A stretch of DNA of 64,000 nucleotides, taken from positions 84,489,468 to 84,553,467 of the forward strand of contig CM053033.1 of NCBI GenBank assembly GCA_028564925.1, in the 5' to 3' direction. A model generated the notes under the pieces. It did not search any database and had not been told where the DNA came from. It worked only from the letters and a program-made list of their open reading frames with translations. Shown here one piece after another: positions 33,015-44,400 of the stretch. The position numbers and the translations under genes are program-made. Numbering within the stretch: position 1 is the stretch's first letter; each line of letters starts with the position of its first letter. The stretch is from Lithobates sylvaticus. Taxonomy: Eukaryota; Chordata; Amphibia; Anura; Ranidae.

Positions 33015-33381
33015 TATATGGTGGCGGAATTTTCACAGGTTTTTGCAAATTCAATTATCATTTGCTGATCCGAAAAATGATCCGATCCGTGACTCTGATC
33101 CGAGGATCGATCCGATCAGTAAGTTTTTTTTGATCCGTTGCACCCCTAATTGATATGGGCTGAAAGTGCACACTCTCAGGTTTAATTTGAGGGTATGTAC
33201 ATTCAAAGTGGAGGAAGGGTTTAGGAATTACAGCTCTTAAGAATAGCCATCCCCTTTTTTAAGGGACCAAAAGTAATTGGACAATTGAATCAAAAGCTTT
33301 TTCATGGCCAGGTGTGGGCTACTCCTTCTTCATTATTTCTTCATCAATTTAAGCAGGTAAAAGGTTTGGAGTTGATTCCAA

Positions 33382-33758
33382 GGGCTCTTTCACACGGGGC
33401 GGATCAGTGCAGATCCGCCCCGTGGCTATCCGCTTGCTCAGTGGGGATCGCCGGAGCGATCTCCGCTGAGCAGGAAGATGACAGGTCCGTGTCTGCACTC
33501 TGTGCAGGGACGGACCTGTCACAGCGCCGCTCTCCCCTATGGTAGATCGGGTGACGACGGAGAGTCCGTCGTCATCCGATCCGTTCTGCAGACGGATGAA
33601 AAAATAGGGTTTTCCTCCGTCTGCAGAAACGGACCATAGCGGAGGCGGACGAGATCCGCTGACACCCGCTATCCCATAGGGATACATGTATGTCCGTTTT
33701 TCATCCGAAAACGGATGGATGAAAAACGGACATACGGACCGTCCGTGTGAAAGAGCCC
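33382..33758. mobile_element. TTTCACAC miniature element (family C), nested in Tc1
   Basis: Ends GGGCTCTTTCACACGG and CGTGTGAAAGAGCCC. Tc1 sequence GAGTTGATTCCA resumes after it as AGTGTGGTATTTGC. The interior has CGGATGGATGAAAAACGG-type palindromes. Confidence 0.8.
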
Positions 33759-33995
33759 TAAGTGTGGTATTTGCATTTGGAATCTATTGCTGTGAACCTA
33801 CATCATGCGTTCAAAGTAGCTGTCAATGCAAGTGAAACAGGCCACTGTAAGGCTTCAAAATGAAACAAATCCATCAAATAAATGGCAGCAACATTAGGAG
33901 TGGCCAAATCAATATTTTGGTAAATTCTGAGGAAAGAAGAATGCACTTGTGAGGTCAGCAACATTAAAAGTCCCGAACGTCCACGGAATACAACA

Positions 33996-34680
33996 GTGGT
34001 GGATGATCGCAGGATCCTCTCTATGGTAAAGAAAAACCCATTCAAAACATCCAGACAAGGTAAGGACACTCTCCAGGAGGTGTGCGTATCATTGTCCAAA
34101 TCCATAATCAAGAGAAGACTTCACAAGAGCAAATACAGAGGGTTCACCACAAGGTGCAAACCATTCATAAGCCTGAAGAATAAAAAAGCCAGATTAGACT
34201 TTGCCAAAAAACATCTAAAAAAAGCCAGTCCAGTTCTGGAAAAGTATTCTTTGGATGGATGAAACTACGATCAATCTGTACCAGAATGAGGGGAAGAAAA
34301 TGTGGAGAAGGCTTGGAACAGCTCATAATCCAAAGCACACAACGTCATCTGTAAAACATGGTGGAGGCAGTGTGATGGCATGGGCATGCATGGCTTCCAG
34401 TGGCTGGCATCATTGATGTTTATTGATGATGTGACAGAAGACATAAACAGCCGGATGAATTTTGGAGCAGCATTTGAATGCAGCAAAGTTGATTGGACGG
34501 TACTTCACAGTACAGATGGACAATGATCCAAAACACACCGCAAAATCAAACCAGGAGCTTTTGAAGGAAAGAAGTGGAATATTCTGCAATGGTAAATTAC
34601 CTGATCTCAACCCAATTGAGCATGCATTTCACTTGCTGAAGGCAAAACTAAAGGCAGAAAGACCCACAAAGAACAACTGA
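33996..34680 (+). pseudogene. Tc1-like transposase remnant
   Basis: The frame 33996-34262 reads VDDRRILSMVKKNPFKTSRQ and LHKSKYRGFTTRCKPFISLK, the helix-turn-helix part. The frame 34462-34680 reads YFTVQMDNDPKHTAKSNQEL and LPDLNPIEHAFHLLKAKLKA, holding the second Asp and the Glu of the DDE core. The first-Asp zone (about 34255-34450) lies in other frames. At least three frame changes or stops separate these blocks, so it is dead. Confidence 0.8.
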
Positions 34681-34832
34681 AGACAGCTGCAAGTAGAGCC
34701 TGGCAACACATCAGAAAGGAGGAAACCCAGTCTTTGATGATAATGTCCATGGGTTCCAAACAAAATATAAAAAATTAACATTTTCTTTATCATTATATTC
34801 ATTTGTCCAATTACATTTGAGCTCCTGAAAAT

Positions 34833-34855
34833 GGGGGGGGGGGGGGGGGGGGGGG
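34833..34855 (+). repeat. G23 homopolymer
   Basis: Pure G run in the Tc1 3' region. Confidence 0.9.
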
Positions 34856-35037
34856 TAAAAAAATGGTTGCAGTTCCTAAAATTTGTACTTGAGCTTTATG
34901 TTCAACCCCTTGAATTAAAGCTAAAAGTCTGCATTTCAAATTCATTTGGATTGTTTCATTTTAATTTTATTCTGGTGTCATACAGAGCCAAAAGTATGAA
35001 AATTGTGCCTCTGTCCAAATATATATGGACCTAACTG

Positions 35038-35392
35038 TATATTCCCATGAAGATTGACACATCCGTGCAGTTTATGAAAATATAGTTGCTTTTTTTAAGG
35101 GTTTGTGTACAGCTATATACTTTACAATATGTAAAGATTGCCAGTAGTCCAGTTTGGTTTGTGGAAAATAGAACTTATGTTTTGGGATCTTTTGGCAATG
35201 TGCATGAAAGCAAAGTTGCACGCTAAAGTTTGTGCATTCTTATCCAGAATGCATATTTAGTAATGCATTGAAAAGTAATAAACTACTGCAGAAAATTGTG
35301 TTTATTAAAAACAAATTTTTACAATTGAGTTTTATTTCACAGTTTTTTAAAACCTAGCAACTAAAAAAAATAGTAATTGTGTCATGTAAATG
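35038..35392. other. no gene recognised
   Basis: AT-rich spacer between elements. Confidence 0.6.
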
Positions 35393-35850
35393 TTAAAGAG
35401 GAAGTAAAGCCGTTTAAAAAAAAATAAAAAAATAAATAAAAAAAATGGGAACCTGCAAGGCAAAGGCATATTGAGCTAGTATGCATAGCATACTAGCTCA
35501 TTATGAATGACTTACCTGAGAACGAAGCCCCCGTAGCGGTCTAAATCCACGATCTTCGGCGTCGCCATCAAACCCAGAGTGACTTCCGGGTCTCGCCGCT
35601 CCAGCGCTGATTCGCTGGAGCGGCGATGACATCTGGAGCGGCATATCGCCGTGATCTCGGCATATCGCCGTGATCTCGGCCTGCGCACCGCTGTCTACGG
35701 CACATGAGCCGTAGATAGCGGTGCCTTTTCTTTTCTAAATATCTCCTAAACCATGTAGGTTTAGGAGATATTTATTGGACCTACAGGTAAGCCTTAATCT
35801 AGGCTTACCTGTAGGTCAATGTGGTCCCAGAGGGTTTACTTCCACTTTAA
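35393..35850 (+). mobile_element. TTAA foldback element family A, full copy
   Basis: Left end TTAAAGAGGAAGTAAAGCC; right end GGGTTTACTTCCACTTTAA. It contains three hairpins: GAGCTAGTATGCATAGCATA onward (35474-35503), AATATCTCCTAAACC (35737-35772) and GGACCTACAGGTAAGCC (35778-35817). No coding sequence. Use this copy to interpret those at 7150, 41724 and 61550. Confidence 0.85.
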
Positions 35851-36252
35851 GGCCTCATGTACACGGCTGCTGGTAAACGAACGTTTAGGAGCAGTTGGGC
35901 ATTTTTTTCCGCTGCCTCCTGAACTCTTCTTTATCAGTACATGTACACAGGGTCGTTTATAGTAGTTTCTAGGCAGTTTGAGTTTAGAAGCATTTTTTGG
36001 AACGCAAAAAAGTGCGTTCAGGATGGGTGTTCAGAGGCATTTGAAACGCCAAACGCCTGTAACAGCTTGTAAACGTGGGGACTCGAGTTTAGCTGTGTTT
36101 CATTTTACAGCCGTTTTGAATTTTTGGCTATTTGAAAAGACGCTTCTCATCGTAAACATGGCATGTAAACGTGGCAAAACGGACGTTTTAAATGTTGGTT
36201 ACTATCTGTCAAGTTAAATCATTCAGGAGAAACTTCCCGTGTACATGAAGCC
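35850..36252. mobile_element. miniature TIR element, TGTACACGG ends
   Basis: AGGCCTCATGTACACGG at the left pairs with CCCGTGTACATGAAGCC at the right. It shares its left junction with the previous TTAA element and its right TTA with the next element, so three elements abut. Confidence 0.7.
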
Positions 36253-36255
36253 TTA

Positions 36256-36696
36256 AGCCTTGTACACACGATCAGATTTTCCGCAGACAAAGCATCAGAC
36301 TTTTGTAGGAGGGGTGTGTGCCGTGAACTTGTCTTGCATACAAACGGCACACAATTGTTGGCCAACAAACATGAAAGTAGTGACATACTATGTGTTTTTT
36401 TAGCTCTTGAGCGCCACCCTTTGGGCATCTTCTGCTAATGTCATGTTTGGTGAGCATTGATTCCGAGCATGCGTGTTTGTACTTTGGACTTTTGTGTGAC
36501 GGACTTGTGTACACACTATAGGAAAATCTGACAACAGACCGTTGTCTGCCGAAAATTTACTAGCCTGTCATCCAACATTTGTTGGCGGAAAGTTGGACAA
36601 CAATTGTCTGATGGAGTGTACTAACAGTCGGATTTTAGGCCAACACTTTGTCATCACACAATTCCCTGCCAAAAATCTGATTGTGTGTACGAGGCT
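36256..36696. mobile_element. non-autonomous Harbinger element, intact ends
   Basis: Ends AGCCTTGTACACACGATC and GATTGTGTGTACGAGGCT, with TTA duplicated on both sides (36253-36255 and 36697-36699). It shares GCCACCCTTTGGGC with the autonomous element at 1-7149 in reverse. Confidence 0.85.
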
Positions 36697-36832
36697 TTAG
36701 ACACCCTTCTACCTGTTCAGTAATAAGCACAGTGTTTGCAAGGTCCTTGACCCTAATTATCATATAAGGCCTTAATAGCCTATAGTAGTTGTCACATGCT
36801 GACTGTTGTAGAGCTTAATTAAAGTGCTTCTC

Positions 36833-37075
36833 TGCATTAAAGTAAAAAACCTTCTATGTCAGCTCTCCCCAGCCCCCCAAATACTTACCTGAGTGCTGCT
36901 CTTTCTCTCTCCTCACAGGAGCATTTGGCTCCTGCTGCTGTCAATCAAATCGGTGAGAGGGGACGTCCATAGAGACACACAGCCTGGCTTGGGATCAAGC
37001 CCACAAGTGGCTTGCTATGGGGGCACACGGGGAGAAATGCTGGCTCAGGCTCTCAGCGGATTGCTAAAATTCTGA
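36833..37075. mobile_element. family G miniature element, partial
   Basis: TGCATTAAAGTAAAAAACCTTC and GTGGCTTGCTATGGGGGCAC match, in part reversed, the copy at 45030-45413. Boundaries approximate. Confidence 0.45.
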
Positions 37076-37150
37076 ACCAGGTGGCGGATACGGACCATAT
37101 GGTTAGGATCTTTCCCGAACCTGGACCGGCTGAGTTCTTTCTGATTTTAT

Positions 37151-37168
37151 ATATATATATATATATAA
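37151..37168 (+). repeat. (TA)n microsatellite
   Basis: Nine TA units. Confidence 0.9.
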
Positions 37169-37170
37169 CA

Positions 37171-37276
37171 TTGGCACTCCAGATGTTTTGGAACTACATT
37201 TCCCATGATGCTCAGCTACACTCCAGAGTGCATGAGCATCATGGGAAATGTAGTTCTAAAACATCTGGGGTGCCAA
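37171..37276. mobile_element. 106-bp near-perfect palindrome element
   Basis: TTGGCACTCCAGATGTTTTG with GAACTACATTTCCCATGATG pairs with CATCATGGGAAATGTAGTTC and CATCTGGGGTGCCAA. Miniature foldback element; superfamily not shown. Confidence 0.8.
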
Positions 37277-37459
37277 GGTTCGCCATCACTGCCCTAGGGA
37301 ATAAAAAGGCGACTGTTGCAATTTTTTAAGTCACACCGTTTTTGCGCAGTGGTTTTTCAAATGCAATTTTTTGGGAAAAAATATAATTTAATCTAATAAA
37401 AAAAAACGCAATATATCCCAATTTTTTTTTTTGTATAATATGAAAGATAATGTTAAGCA

Positions 37460-38175
37460 GAGTAAATATAATAGTAAATGGAGCGTCGCTAAATTTAAAT
37501 GTAATTTCTAAATAAAGCAAATGTTATTGTGTGTAACAAAGCACATAATATAAATAAACAGACAAAAAACCAAACGATGAGCATCTTCCAAGTATCCACC
37601 ACACAGATAAATAATGATAAAGGAAACATATAAAGAAAAATGTGGTTAATATTAAGTGCAAACAGTGAACACAAAAATGGAGAAAGACAACATTTTTAAT
37701 AATAAAAAACAAAAAATCGGTGAGACAGTGACCTGGAGAAGGGATACACGATATTGAATATTGATTGCACTATTGTTTGAATATCACTGGACCACAACAC
37801 AACACTGCACTAAGAACTGTATCTCTATTGTGGTGTCCATTATCCCTACATTGGACTCTGGCATCACCACTCATTGTGGATATTTTTGAAGTGACATTCA
37901 CCATTTTCTTTCTTTTTATTTTCATTTCTGTGTTTCTCCATTTTTGTGTTCACTGTTTGCACCTAATATTTACCACATTTATATTTTTATGTGCATACGT
38001 TTCCTTATATCATTATTTACCTGTGCGATGGACATTTGGAAGATACTCACATTAGCTTTTATCAATTGATTCTATATGTCTGTTATATATTATGTGCTTT
38101 GTTATACACTAACATTTGCTTTATTTAGGAATTGCATTTTAGATTTAGTGTCGCTTTGTTTATTTACTATTATAC
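37460..38175. repeat. large inverted repeat, arms ~230 bp
   Basis: The left arm (37460-37690; landmarks CTAAATAAAGCAAATGTTA, ACAAAGCACATAATAT, GTGCAAACAGTGAACACAAA) pairs with the right arm (37935-38175), which has the same landmarks reversed. The spacer is about 245 bases. Both arms are AT-rich and noncoding. Confidence 0.8.
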
Positions 38176-38399
38176 TGACAGTGTATGTGGTGACACTACA
38201 GGGACTGGCAGCTTTATCCATTATTTGTTTTGTTTTTTCTCTCTTTTTTTTTTATATATGTTTGTTTTAATATCTTACACATCTGGTAGCGCATTTGTTT
38301 ATTCACTTAATTTTTTAAGTTCATGACGAGTAAATAGACACATTTAAAATTGCTCGTGGAATAGCAACAAACTGCGGTACTTAATCTCCATAGACCATG

Positions 38400-38622
38400 C
38401 TTTTAAATGCCTTACCTGTTTAGAGTTACAGAGGAGGTCTTGCGCTATAATTATTACTCTTGCTCTAACATTCGCGGTGATACCTCAGATATGTGGTACG
38501 AACATCGTTTACATATGCGTGCACGACTTGCGTATGGGTTCGCTTCTCGCGGAGGGATGGGGCGCTTTAAATTTTACTTTTTTTTTATTTATTTTTTTTT
38601 GAACGCTTTTATTCCTATTGTA
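38400..38622 (-). mobile_element. TTAA element family F, left part
   Basis: Reversed match to 7600-7790, including ACTTGCGTATGGGTTCGCTT. It is split by the element at 38623; the rest continues at 39324-39352 and ends GGTCCTTTAA. Confidence 0.6.
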
Positions 38623-39323
38623 CCGTATATACTCGAGTATAAGCCGACCAGAATATAAGCCGAGGCACCTAATTTTACCACAAAAAACTGGGGAAACGTA
38701 TTGACTCGAGTATAAGCCTAGGGTGAGAAATGCGCAGCTACTGTAAGTGGAGAAAAGACGGTCAACAATGCCCATTTGCAGCCTCACTGTGCCCATTTGC
38801 AGCCATAGGTCCCCCGAACTTCAAACTCGGTAGTTAAGGGTTCCTAGATGCCCCCTAGCTGCAGCCAAAATTGGTTTCCCAATTGAAATGACATTGCTGC
38901 AGATGGACACAGTTGACCGACTTTGGGGAGCAGTATCTCGTGCCACTTAGAGCTAGGAACCCCAAGTTTGGTGTGCAAACCCAAGGGAACTAGCACTACA
39001 ACATATGGCGTTCCTAATACTAAGTGGCCCCGAGATACGGGCCCCAAAGTCGATTCGGAAAATGTCAAGCACTTTTCTGCAGCAGAGAATGACATTTTCC
39101 GAACCGACTTTGGGGCCCCCTTGGTGCTAGGAACCCCAACTTTGGATATGCTGTAGTGTTAATTTGGGGTTCCTGGCACCAAGTGGCCCGAGAGCTCCAA
39201 AGTCGGTTTGGAAAATTTTCATTTTCTGCAGCAGAAAAATGCTTGACTCGAGTATAAGCCTAGGGGGGCATTTTCAACACAAAAAAATGTGCTAAAAAAA
39301 TGCTTATACTCGAGTATATACAG
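38623..39323. mobile_element. TA-flanked element with CTCGAGTATAAGCC repeats
   Basis: Ends CCGTATATACTCGAGTATAA and TTATACTCGAGTATATACAG, flanked by TA. ACTCGAGTATAAGCC recurs at 38703-38718 and 39246-39260. Between, three or four diverged copies of a block with CCGACTTTGGGG and AGGAACCCCAA occur. No coding sequence. A TA target suggests a mariner-type origin. Confidence 0.75.
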
Positions 39324-39352
39324 TAATAGAAATATGGATGACCGGTCCTTTA

Positions 39353-40837
39353 AAAAAAAATAAAAAATTGGATCTTTTGTTTTAAAAGAAGACTTACACC
39401 CTGGACTGGAAGTGACATCGCTCCGGTCCTCCAAGGCCATAGAGGCGATAAAAGATGATTTAGTCTTTTATCATCTCTGTGACCAGCCGGCCACACCATC
39501 AGATCTTTTCTAGGGTGAGCCAGTGGAAATGGTAAGCCCAAATGGAAACACCGGCGGAGGGGGGGGGGGGGTGGGGATATCCCCTCCTGCCGCTTCTGAA
39601 AGCGTTCCAGCGGCTCATGAGCCGTTAAAAAACACATTCAAGAAAGAGCCGGTTGGAAAAAAAAAATACTGGGACTGATTAGGCTTTGGGGTTGTGTGGC
39701 AGACAGCGGCACAGAAAACAGAATTAGAAGAATGTGTACGGAAGAATGGGCAAAAATTCTTACAAACAAGAATTAGGACTGGTAGATACAAAATTCATTT
39801 ACATATTATGATCTGTGCCAAAGGAGGTATTAATAAATATTGAATTAATTGGGTGTCAAAAATATTTGCACATACCACAATTTGTATTTTTTAAAGTTTG
39901 TGAAATGAAACCTAATTGCACAAATGTTTAACACATTGCTTCCTAAAGGATTTGTTTTTTCTCGTACAAAATTAACTAAAGTACAGCTGCAGATTGAACA
40001 ACCTTCTGTTTTCTGTTTCTAAATGGTCCGGGGGTGATCTTGTCTGGTCAGCTGCACAGTTGTGACTTTGTTGAAACCTCCCCCCCCCCCTCCCCCAAAT
40101 GGGGCAGGCCAAACCTTTTTGTATGTCCTTTACAGTGTGCCACCTCTTCCCTTAACTCCTTAGCTAAAATAGTAATGTTGTTGGGACCCGGAGTGTTCCA
40201 CTTCGGGCCGGATACTTTGCCAGAACAGAGTGAGATGTTTGGTTGTACTTGCTTTGTTTATACCATCATATTTTTTAAATGTTTTTATGTCCAGCTCTAG
40301 AAATATAAAAAAAAAAAGTTTTTATTGATTTTAGTCAGGTAAAAATTAAATATAAGTATAGCTATTTAGGATTTTTGGCCAGCATGTTTCACATGTTTAC
40401 CAGGCTAATTTTAACTGCTTTACTGAAAAAGCCTATTCTCACCAAGTCCTCAATGTGCAGTGAGCCATAGCCCCACAAAATGCAGATAAATGGGGTTGTT
40501 ATCCCTAGAAGCACAGATAAGCACACTATTATTCCCATTGTAATGTATTAGTGATTATTGTGTGGTTAACATCGCAGATCCTGCAGTACAGGGACTTCCC
40601 CCTTGGTGTTGGTTACATTGCATTATTGCGCCTTGTCTGAAGAACAGAGATGCTGAAGGAGATATTGAGACTCTCGTGATTCCATCTGTCTAAATGAGCG
40701 GTATGGATGTGGTCTGACAGCTGTCTTAACTGTGGGAAGTGCATGGAATCCTTGCAGGAAGTTTACAGAGGATTCCTAATGAGGATCACATTTCACAGCT
40801 TGTCGTAAAATATGTTAGGGGGAGACCATCAAATAGC
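39353..40837. other. no gene recognised
   Basis: 39360-39640 holds short hairpins (GATAAAAGATGATTTAGTCT, CGGCTCATGAGCCG) and a G run near 39559, likely a repeat scrap. 40079-40091 is C-rich. The rest is ordinary AT-rich sequence. Confidence 0.5.
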
Positions 40838-41355
40838 TTAAAGGGTAACTCCACTTTCATGGTAAAGTGGCAAAAGAAGAAAAAATATAGCATGTACTAT
40901 TGCGATACAAATCCCATTGTAATTTAATATTATTAAAAGGACCTTTCCTTTTCAATTTGTAGCACTGTAATTTTCTGTAAAATTGAATGCAATATGGCAA
41001 CCTGGAGCCATTCTGTACACAGATGGTCCATAGAACTCCCCCCAGAAATGTAATTTTCTGCTTGTGTGATTAGCTTACTGATTTTCCCAGGAGTCTGCAC
41101 TGGGATACAAGGCAGATTTTTGGCATCGCTTGCAACAAAAGTCCCAATAGATAAATCACATCTAAAGGGATGCAGACCCTGACATTTTCCTCATTTGAGC
41201 CCTGCTAGTGCAGCAGTTGATTGATAATCATGAAATCACGCCTATTAGATTCACTTTCCACATGGACACGTGGCTATTTCTTCGGAATAACAAGGTAGGA
41301 ATCTGAAGCAAAGTTTGTTGACATCCTTGCAATGTACAATGTTTTTTTTTTTTTT
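40838..41355 (+). mobile_element. TTAA element family D, right end missing
   Basis: Begins TTAAAGGGTAACTCCAC. It runs parallel to 52071-52620 with shared GGACCTTTCCTTTTCAATTT-type, TTTCTGCTTGTGTGAT and AAGGTAGGAATCTG landmarks, then diverges after a T run. Confidence 0.75.
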
Positions 41356-41599
41356 CATGTGTTTAGTCACTTGCTGTTACTATATTTTAGTGCTCATAGT
41401 AGTGAGGGAAAGTATTTGATCCCCTGATGATTTTGTACATTTGCCCACGGGCAAAGAAATTATGTCTATAATTTTAATGATGGTTTATTTTAACAGCGAG
41501 AGACAGAATAACAACAAAAAAATCCAGAAAAATGCTTTTCAAAAAAGTTATAAATGGATTTGCAATAAGTATTTGACCCCTTCGCAAAACATGACTCAG

Positions 41600-42490
41600 T
41601 ACTTGGTGGCAAAACCCTTGTAGACAATCAGAGGTCAGACATTTCTTGTATTTGGCCACCAGGTTTGCACACATCTCAGGAGGGATTTTTTCCCACTCTT
41701 CTTTGCAGATCCTCTCCAAGTCATTAAAGAGGAAGTAAAGCCGATTACTGCAAGGCATAGCATACTAGCTCATTATGAATGACTTACCTGAGAACGAAGC
41801 CCCCCAAACGGTCCTCATCCACGATCTTCTGCGCCGCCATCAAACCCGGAGTGACTTCTGGGTCTCGCCGCTCCAGCGCTGTCATTCGAGTGGCGATGGC
41901 GTCACTCTCGCGCATGCGCACGAGAGCAGCATATTACCGTTATCTCGGCATGCGCAGTGCGCCTGCGCGCCGATGTCTACAGGGCATGCGCCGTAGATAG
42001 CGGTGCCTTTTTTCTTTTCTAAATATCTCCTAAACCATGTAGGTTTAGGAGATATTTATTGGACCTACAGGTAAGCCTTAATCTAGGCTTACCTGTAGGT
42101 CAAAGTGGTTTGTAAGGGTTTACAACCACTTTAAGGTTTCGAGCCTTCAGCTCCCTCCACATATTTTCTATGGGATTAAGGTCTGGAGACTGGCTAGGCC
42201 TAGACCTTTATGCGCTTCTTCTTGAGCCAGTCCTTTGTTGCCTTAGCCGTGTGATTTGGGTCATTGTCATGCTGCGAAACCCATCCACGACCAATTTTAA
42301 ATGTCATGGCTGAGGGAAGGAGGTTCTCACCCAAGATTTGATGGTACATGGCCCTGTCTAATCAGCCCTCTGATGTGAAGTTGTCCTGTCCCCTTAGCAG
42401 AAAAACACCCCCAAAGCATAATGTTTCCACATCCATGTTTGAAGCTGGGATGGTGTTCTTGGGGTCATAGGCAGCATTCCACCTCCTTGG
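41600..42490 (-). pseudogene. Tc1-like transposase remnant
   Basis: Reading minus, the C-terminus at 41620-41725 gives [20 protein letters not shown]. Earlier parts lie beyond the family A insertion, for example the block around 42240-42300 reversing to [10 protein letters not shown]-type sequence. The N-terminal half is absent. Confidence 0.75.
41724..42134 (+). mobile_element. TTAA foldback element family A, nested in Tc1
   Basis: TTAAAGAGGAAGTAAAGCC at the left and CAACCACTTTAA at the right. Tc1 coding homology stops and resumes exactly at the TTAA sites, proving insertion at TTAA. Confidence 0.9.
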
Positions 42491-42810
42491 GGTGTTTGCT
42501 GATTGTGTGGGGAATAGACTGACTGGGTGAACACAGAGATCCTAGTTCCTGCTTGGCTTGCTTCTTCCCTGTCAGAACTGCGATCTGCCTAGTTTATATA
42601 GGCAGATCGCTGTTCTGCCTCGGGGGAATGATCGGCTGATCCCGGCGGACATAGTTTCCGCCGGACCTGCTGATTGGCTCCCTCTCTGACCAATCAGCGC
42701 ATTTCCCCCCCCCTGCTGTCTATTGCATGAAATGACATGCAGGTACGTCGTTTTGCGCAAAAGAGCCACCCTGCCGCAGTATCGCTGGGTTAGGCGTCTT
42801 TAAGTAGTTA
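42491..42810 (+). mobile_element. family E-like right end
   Basis: The hairpin GCGATCTGCCTAGTTTATAT/AGGCAGATCGC at 42580-42612 and an end AAGTAGTTAA resemble the right part of family E. The left part is missing. Confidence 0.55.
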
Positions 42811-43071
42811 ATGAAACAAATAAAAAAAGTGGGCAGACTTGATGGACTACTCAGTCTATTTCTGCTGTCACTTTTCTATGTTTCTATATTCAAATTGTTA
42901 CAAAAATCAAGTATTTGGGGATGCACAGGGAAATATTTTAATATTTTCTTTTTGGACAGAGTTGAGATGTATTATAACACCTATTGGGGTTTTTATTGCT
43001 GTCTGTGCCTCCATTTGGAAGAGTCACCTTCTCTATTTGACCTGTGTGCCTTTTTATCATTGAAAGTGAAT

Positions 43072-44035
43072 TTAACCACTTCAATACAGGGCTTTTAAAC
43101 ACCCTTCCTTACCAGAGCACTTTTTGCGATTCGGCACTGCGTCGCTTTAACTAACAATTGCGTGGTCGTGCGACGTTACACCCAAACAAAATTGACGTCC
43201 TTTTTTTCCCACAAATAGAGCTTTCTTTTGGTGGTATTTGATCGCCCCTGCGGTTTTTATTTTTTGCGCTATAAACAAAAGAAGAGCGACAATTTTGAAA
43301 AAAAACACTATTTTTTACTTTTTGCTATAATAAATATACTATTTTTTTTAAAAAAAACAATTTTTTTTTCCTCAGTTTAGGCCGATACGTATTCTTCTAC
43401 ATATTTTTGGTAAAAAAAATCGCAATAAGCGTATATTGATCGGTTTGCGCAAAAGTTATAGCGTCTACAAAATAGGGGATAGATTTATTGAATATTTTTT
43501 TTTTACTAGTAATGGCGGCGATCTGCGATATTTTTTTTTTTTTTGGTGACTGCGACATTGCGGCGGACACTTCGGACACTTTTGACACATTTTTGGAACC
43601 ATTCACATTTACACAGCGATCGTTGCTATAAAATTGCAATGATTACTGTGTAAATGTGACTGGCAGGGAAGGGGTTAACACTAGAGGGCGCTGGAGGGGT
43701 TAATGTGTTCCCTGATGGGAGTGATTCTAACTGTAGGGGGAGGGGGACTCAAGGGGAGGAGACCGATCATGTGTTCCTCCGTACTGGGATCACATGATCG
43801 GTCTCCTCCCCGCTGACAGGACGTGGAGCTGTGTGTTTACACACACAGCTCCACGGTCCCGCCCGGTCCCGTTGTTTTAACGGGCAATCGCGGGTGCCCG
43901 GCGGACATCGCGGCCGCCGGGCACTCGCACCCCCCAGGCGGCCGGGAATCCGAGGACGTCATATGACGCCCACCCAGGATGGTAGATCCACCTTGTGGGC
44001 GTCATATGACTATACGCGGGTATTGAAGTGGTTAA
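43072..44035 (+). mobile_element. TTAACCACTT element family E, full copy
   Basis: Left TTAACCACTTCAATAC; right GTATTGAAGTGGTTAA, a 16-base inverted end. Interior landmarks: TTGCGCTATAAACAAAAG, CATATTTTTGGTAAAAAA, GCGATCTGCGAT, GACTGGCAGGGAAGGGGTTA. Two strong hairpins lie at 43757-43810 and 43815-43856. No coding sequence. Confidence 0.85.
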
Positions 44036-44400
44036 AAGAAAATGTTGGGTTGTCCCCAGAAAAGTAATGGAGAGGAAAAATGTCAATGGACACACTAGCT
44101 CTGGTGACCTGGGGGGACAAGGGAATGTGCAAGGGATTACCTCACTTTGGAAGGACTTAGTCTTTTGGCTATGGGACAGGAAGTGAAGGTAAATTACTGA
44201 TCAACCTCTGTACAACCAGTCTTTTTGGAACATTTCTGCACGATCAGTGCCAGCTGCTATAACCAGCGGTGCTGATCAGTGTATTCTGACAGCGGGGAGT
44301 TCTCAGTGGGGAGTGATTTCCCCACCCCCCCCCCATCCACACACTCGAATCAAGTCGTCCTTTTGCTGATTGAATGAAAAAAAATGAATGTATGTGCTGC
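44036..44400. other. no gene recognised
   Basis: Short spacer between two family E copies, with a C run near 44323. Confidence 0.6.

Larger units (their letters stand above)
32422..33148. mobile_element. non-autonomous hAT element with minisatellites
   Basis: Ends TAGGGGTGCAAC and GTTGCACCCCTA. ATTGATAT is duplicated perfectly on both sides (32414-32421 and 33149-33156), the 8-bp hAT signature. The interior is two tandem arrays and no coding sequence. Confidence 0.92.
32325..35037 (+). mobile_element. Tc1-like transposon with two nested elements
   Basis: The left end CAATTAGGTCCATATATATT and the right end, reversed, CAGTTAGGTCCATATATATT are flanked by TA on both sides. Removing the nested hAT (32422-33148) and family C (33382-33758) elements leaves about 1.6 kb, normal for Tc1. 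The transposase inside is broken. Confidence 0.9.
41398..42490 (-). mobile_element. Tc1-like transposon, 3' part, split by family A
   Basis: The left terminus GTGAGGGAAAGTATTTGATC is typical of this Tc1 group. The sequence resumes after the nested element at 42135 and stops near 42490, where family E-like sequence starts, so one end is lost. Confidence 0.85.
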
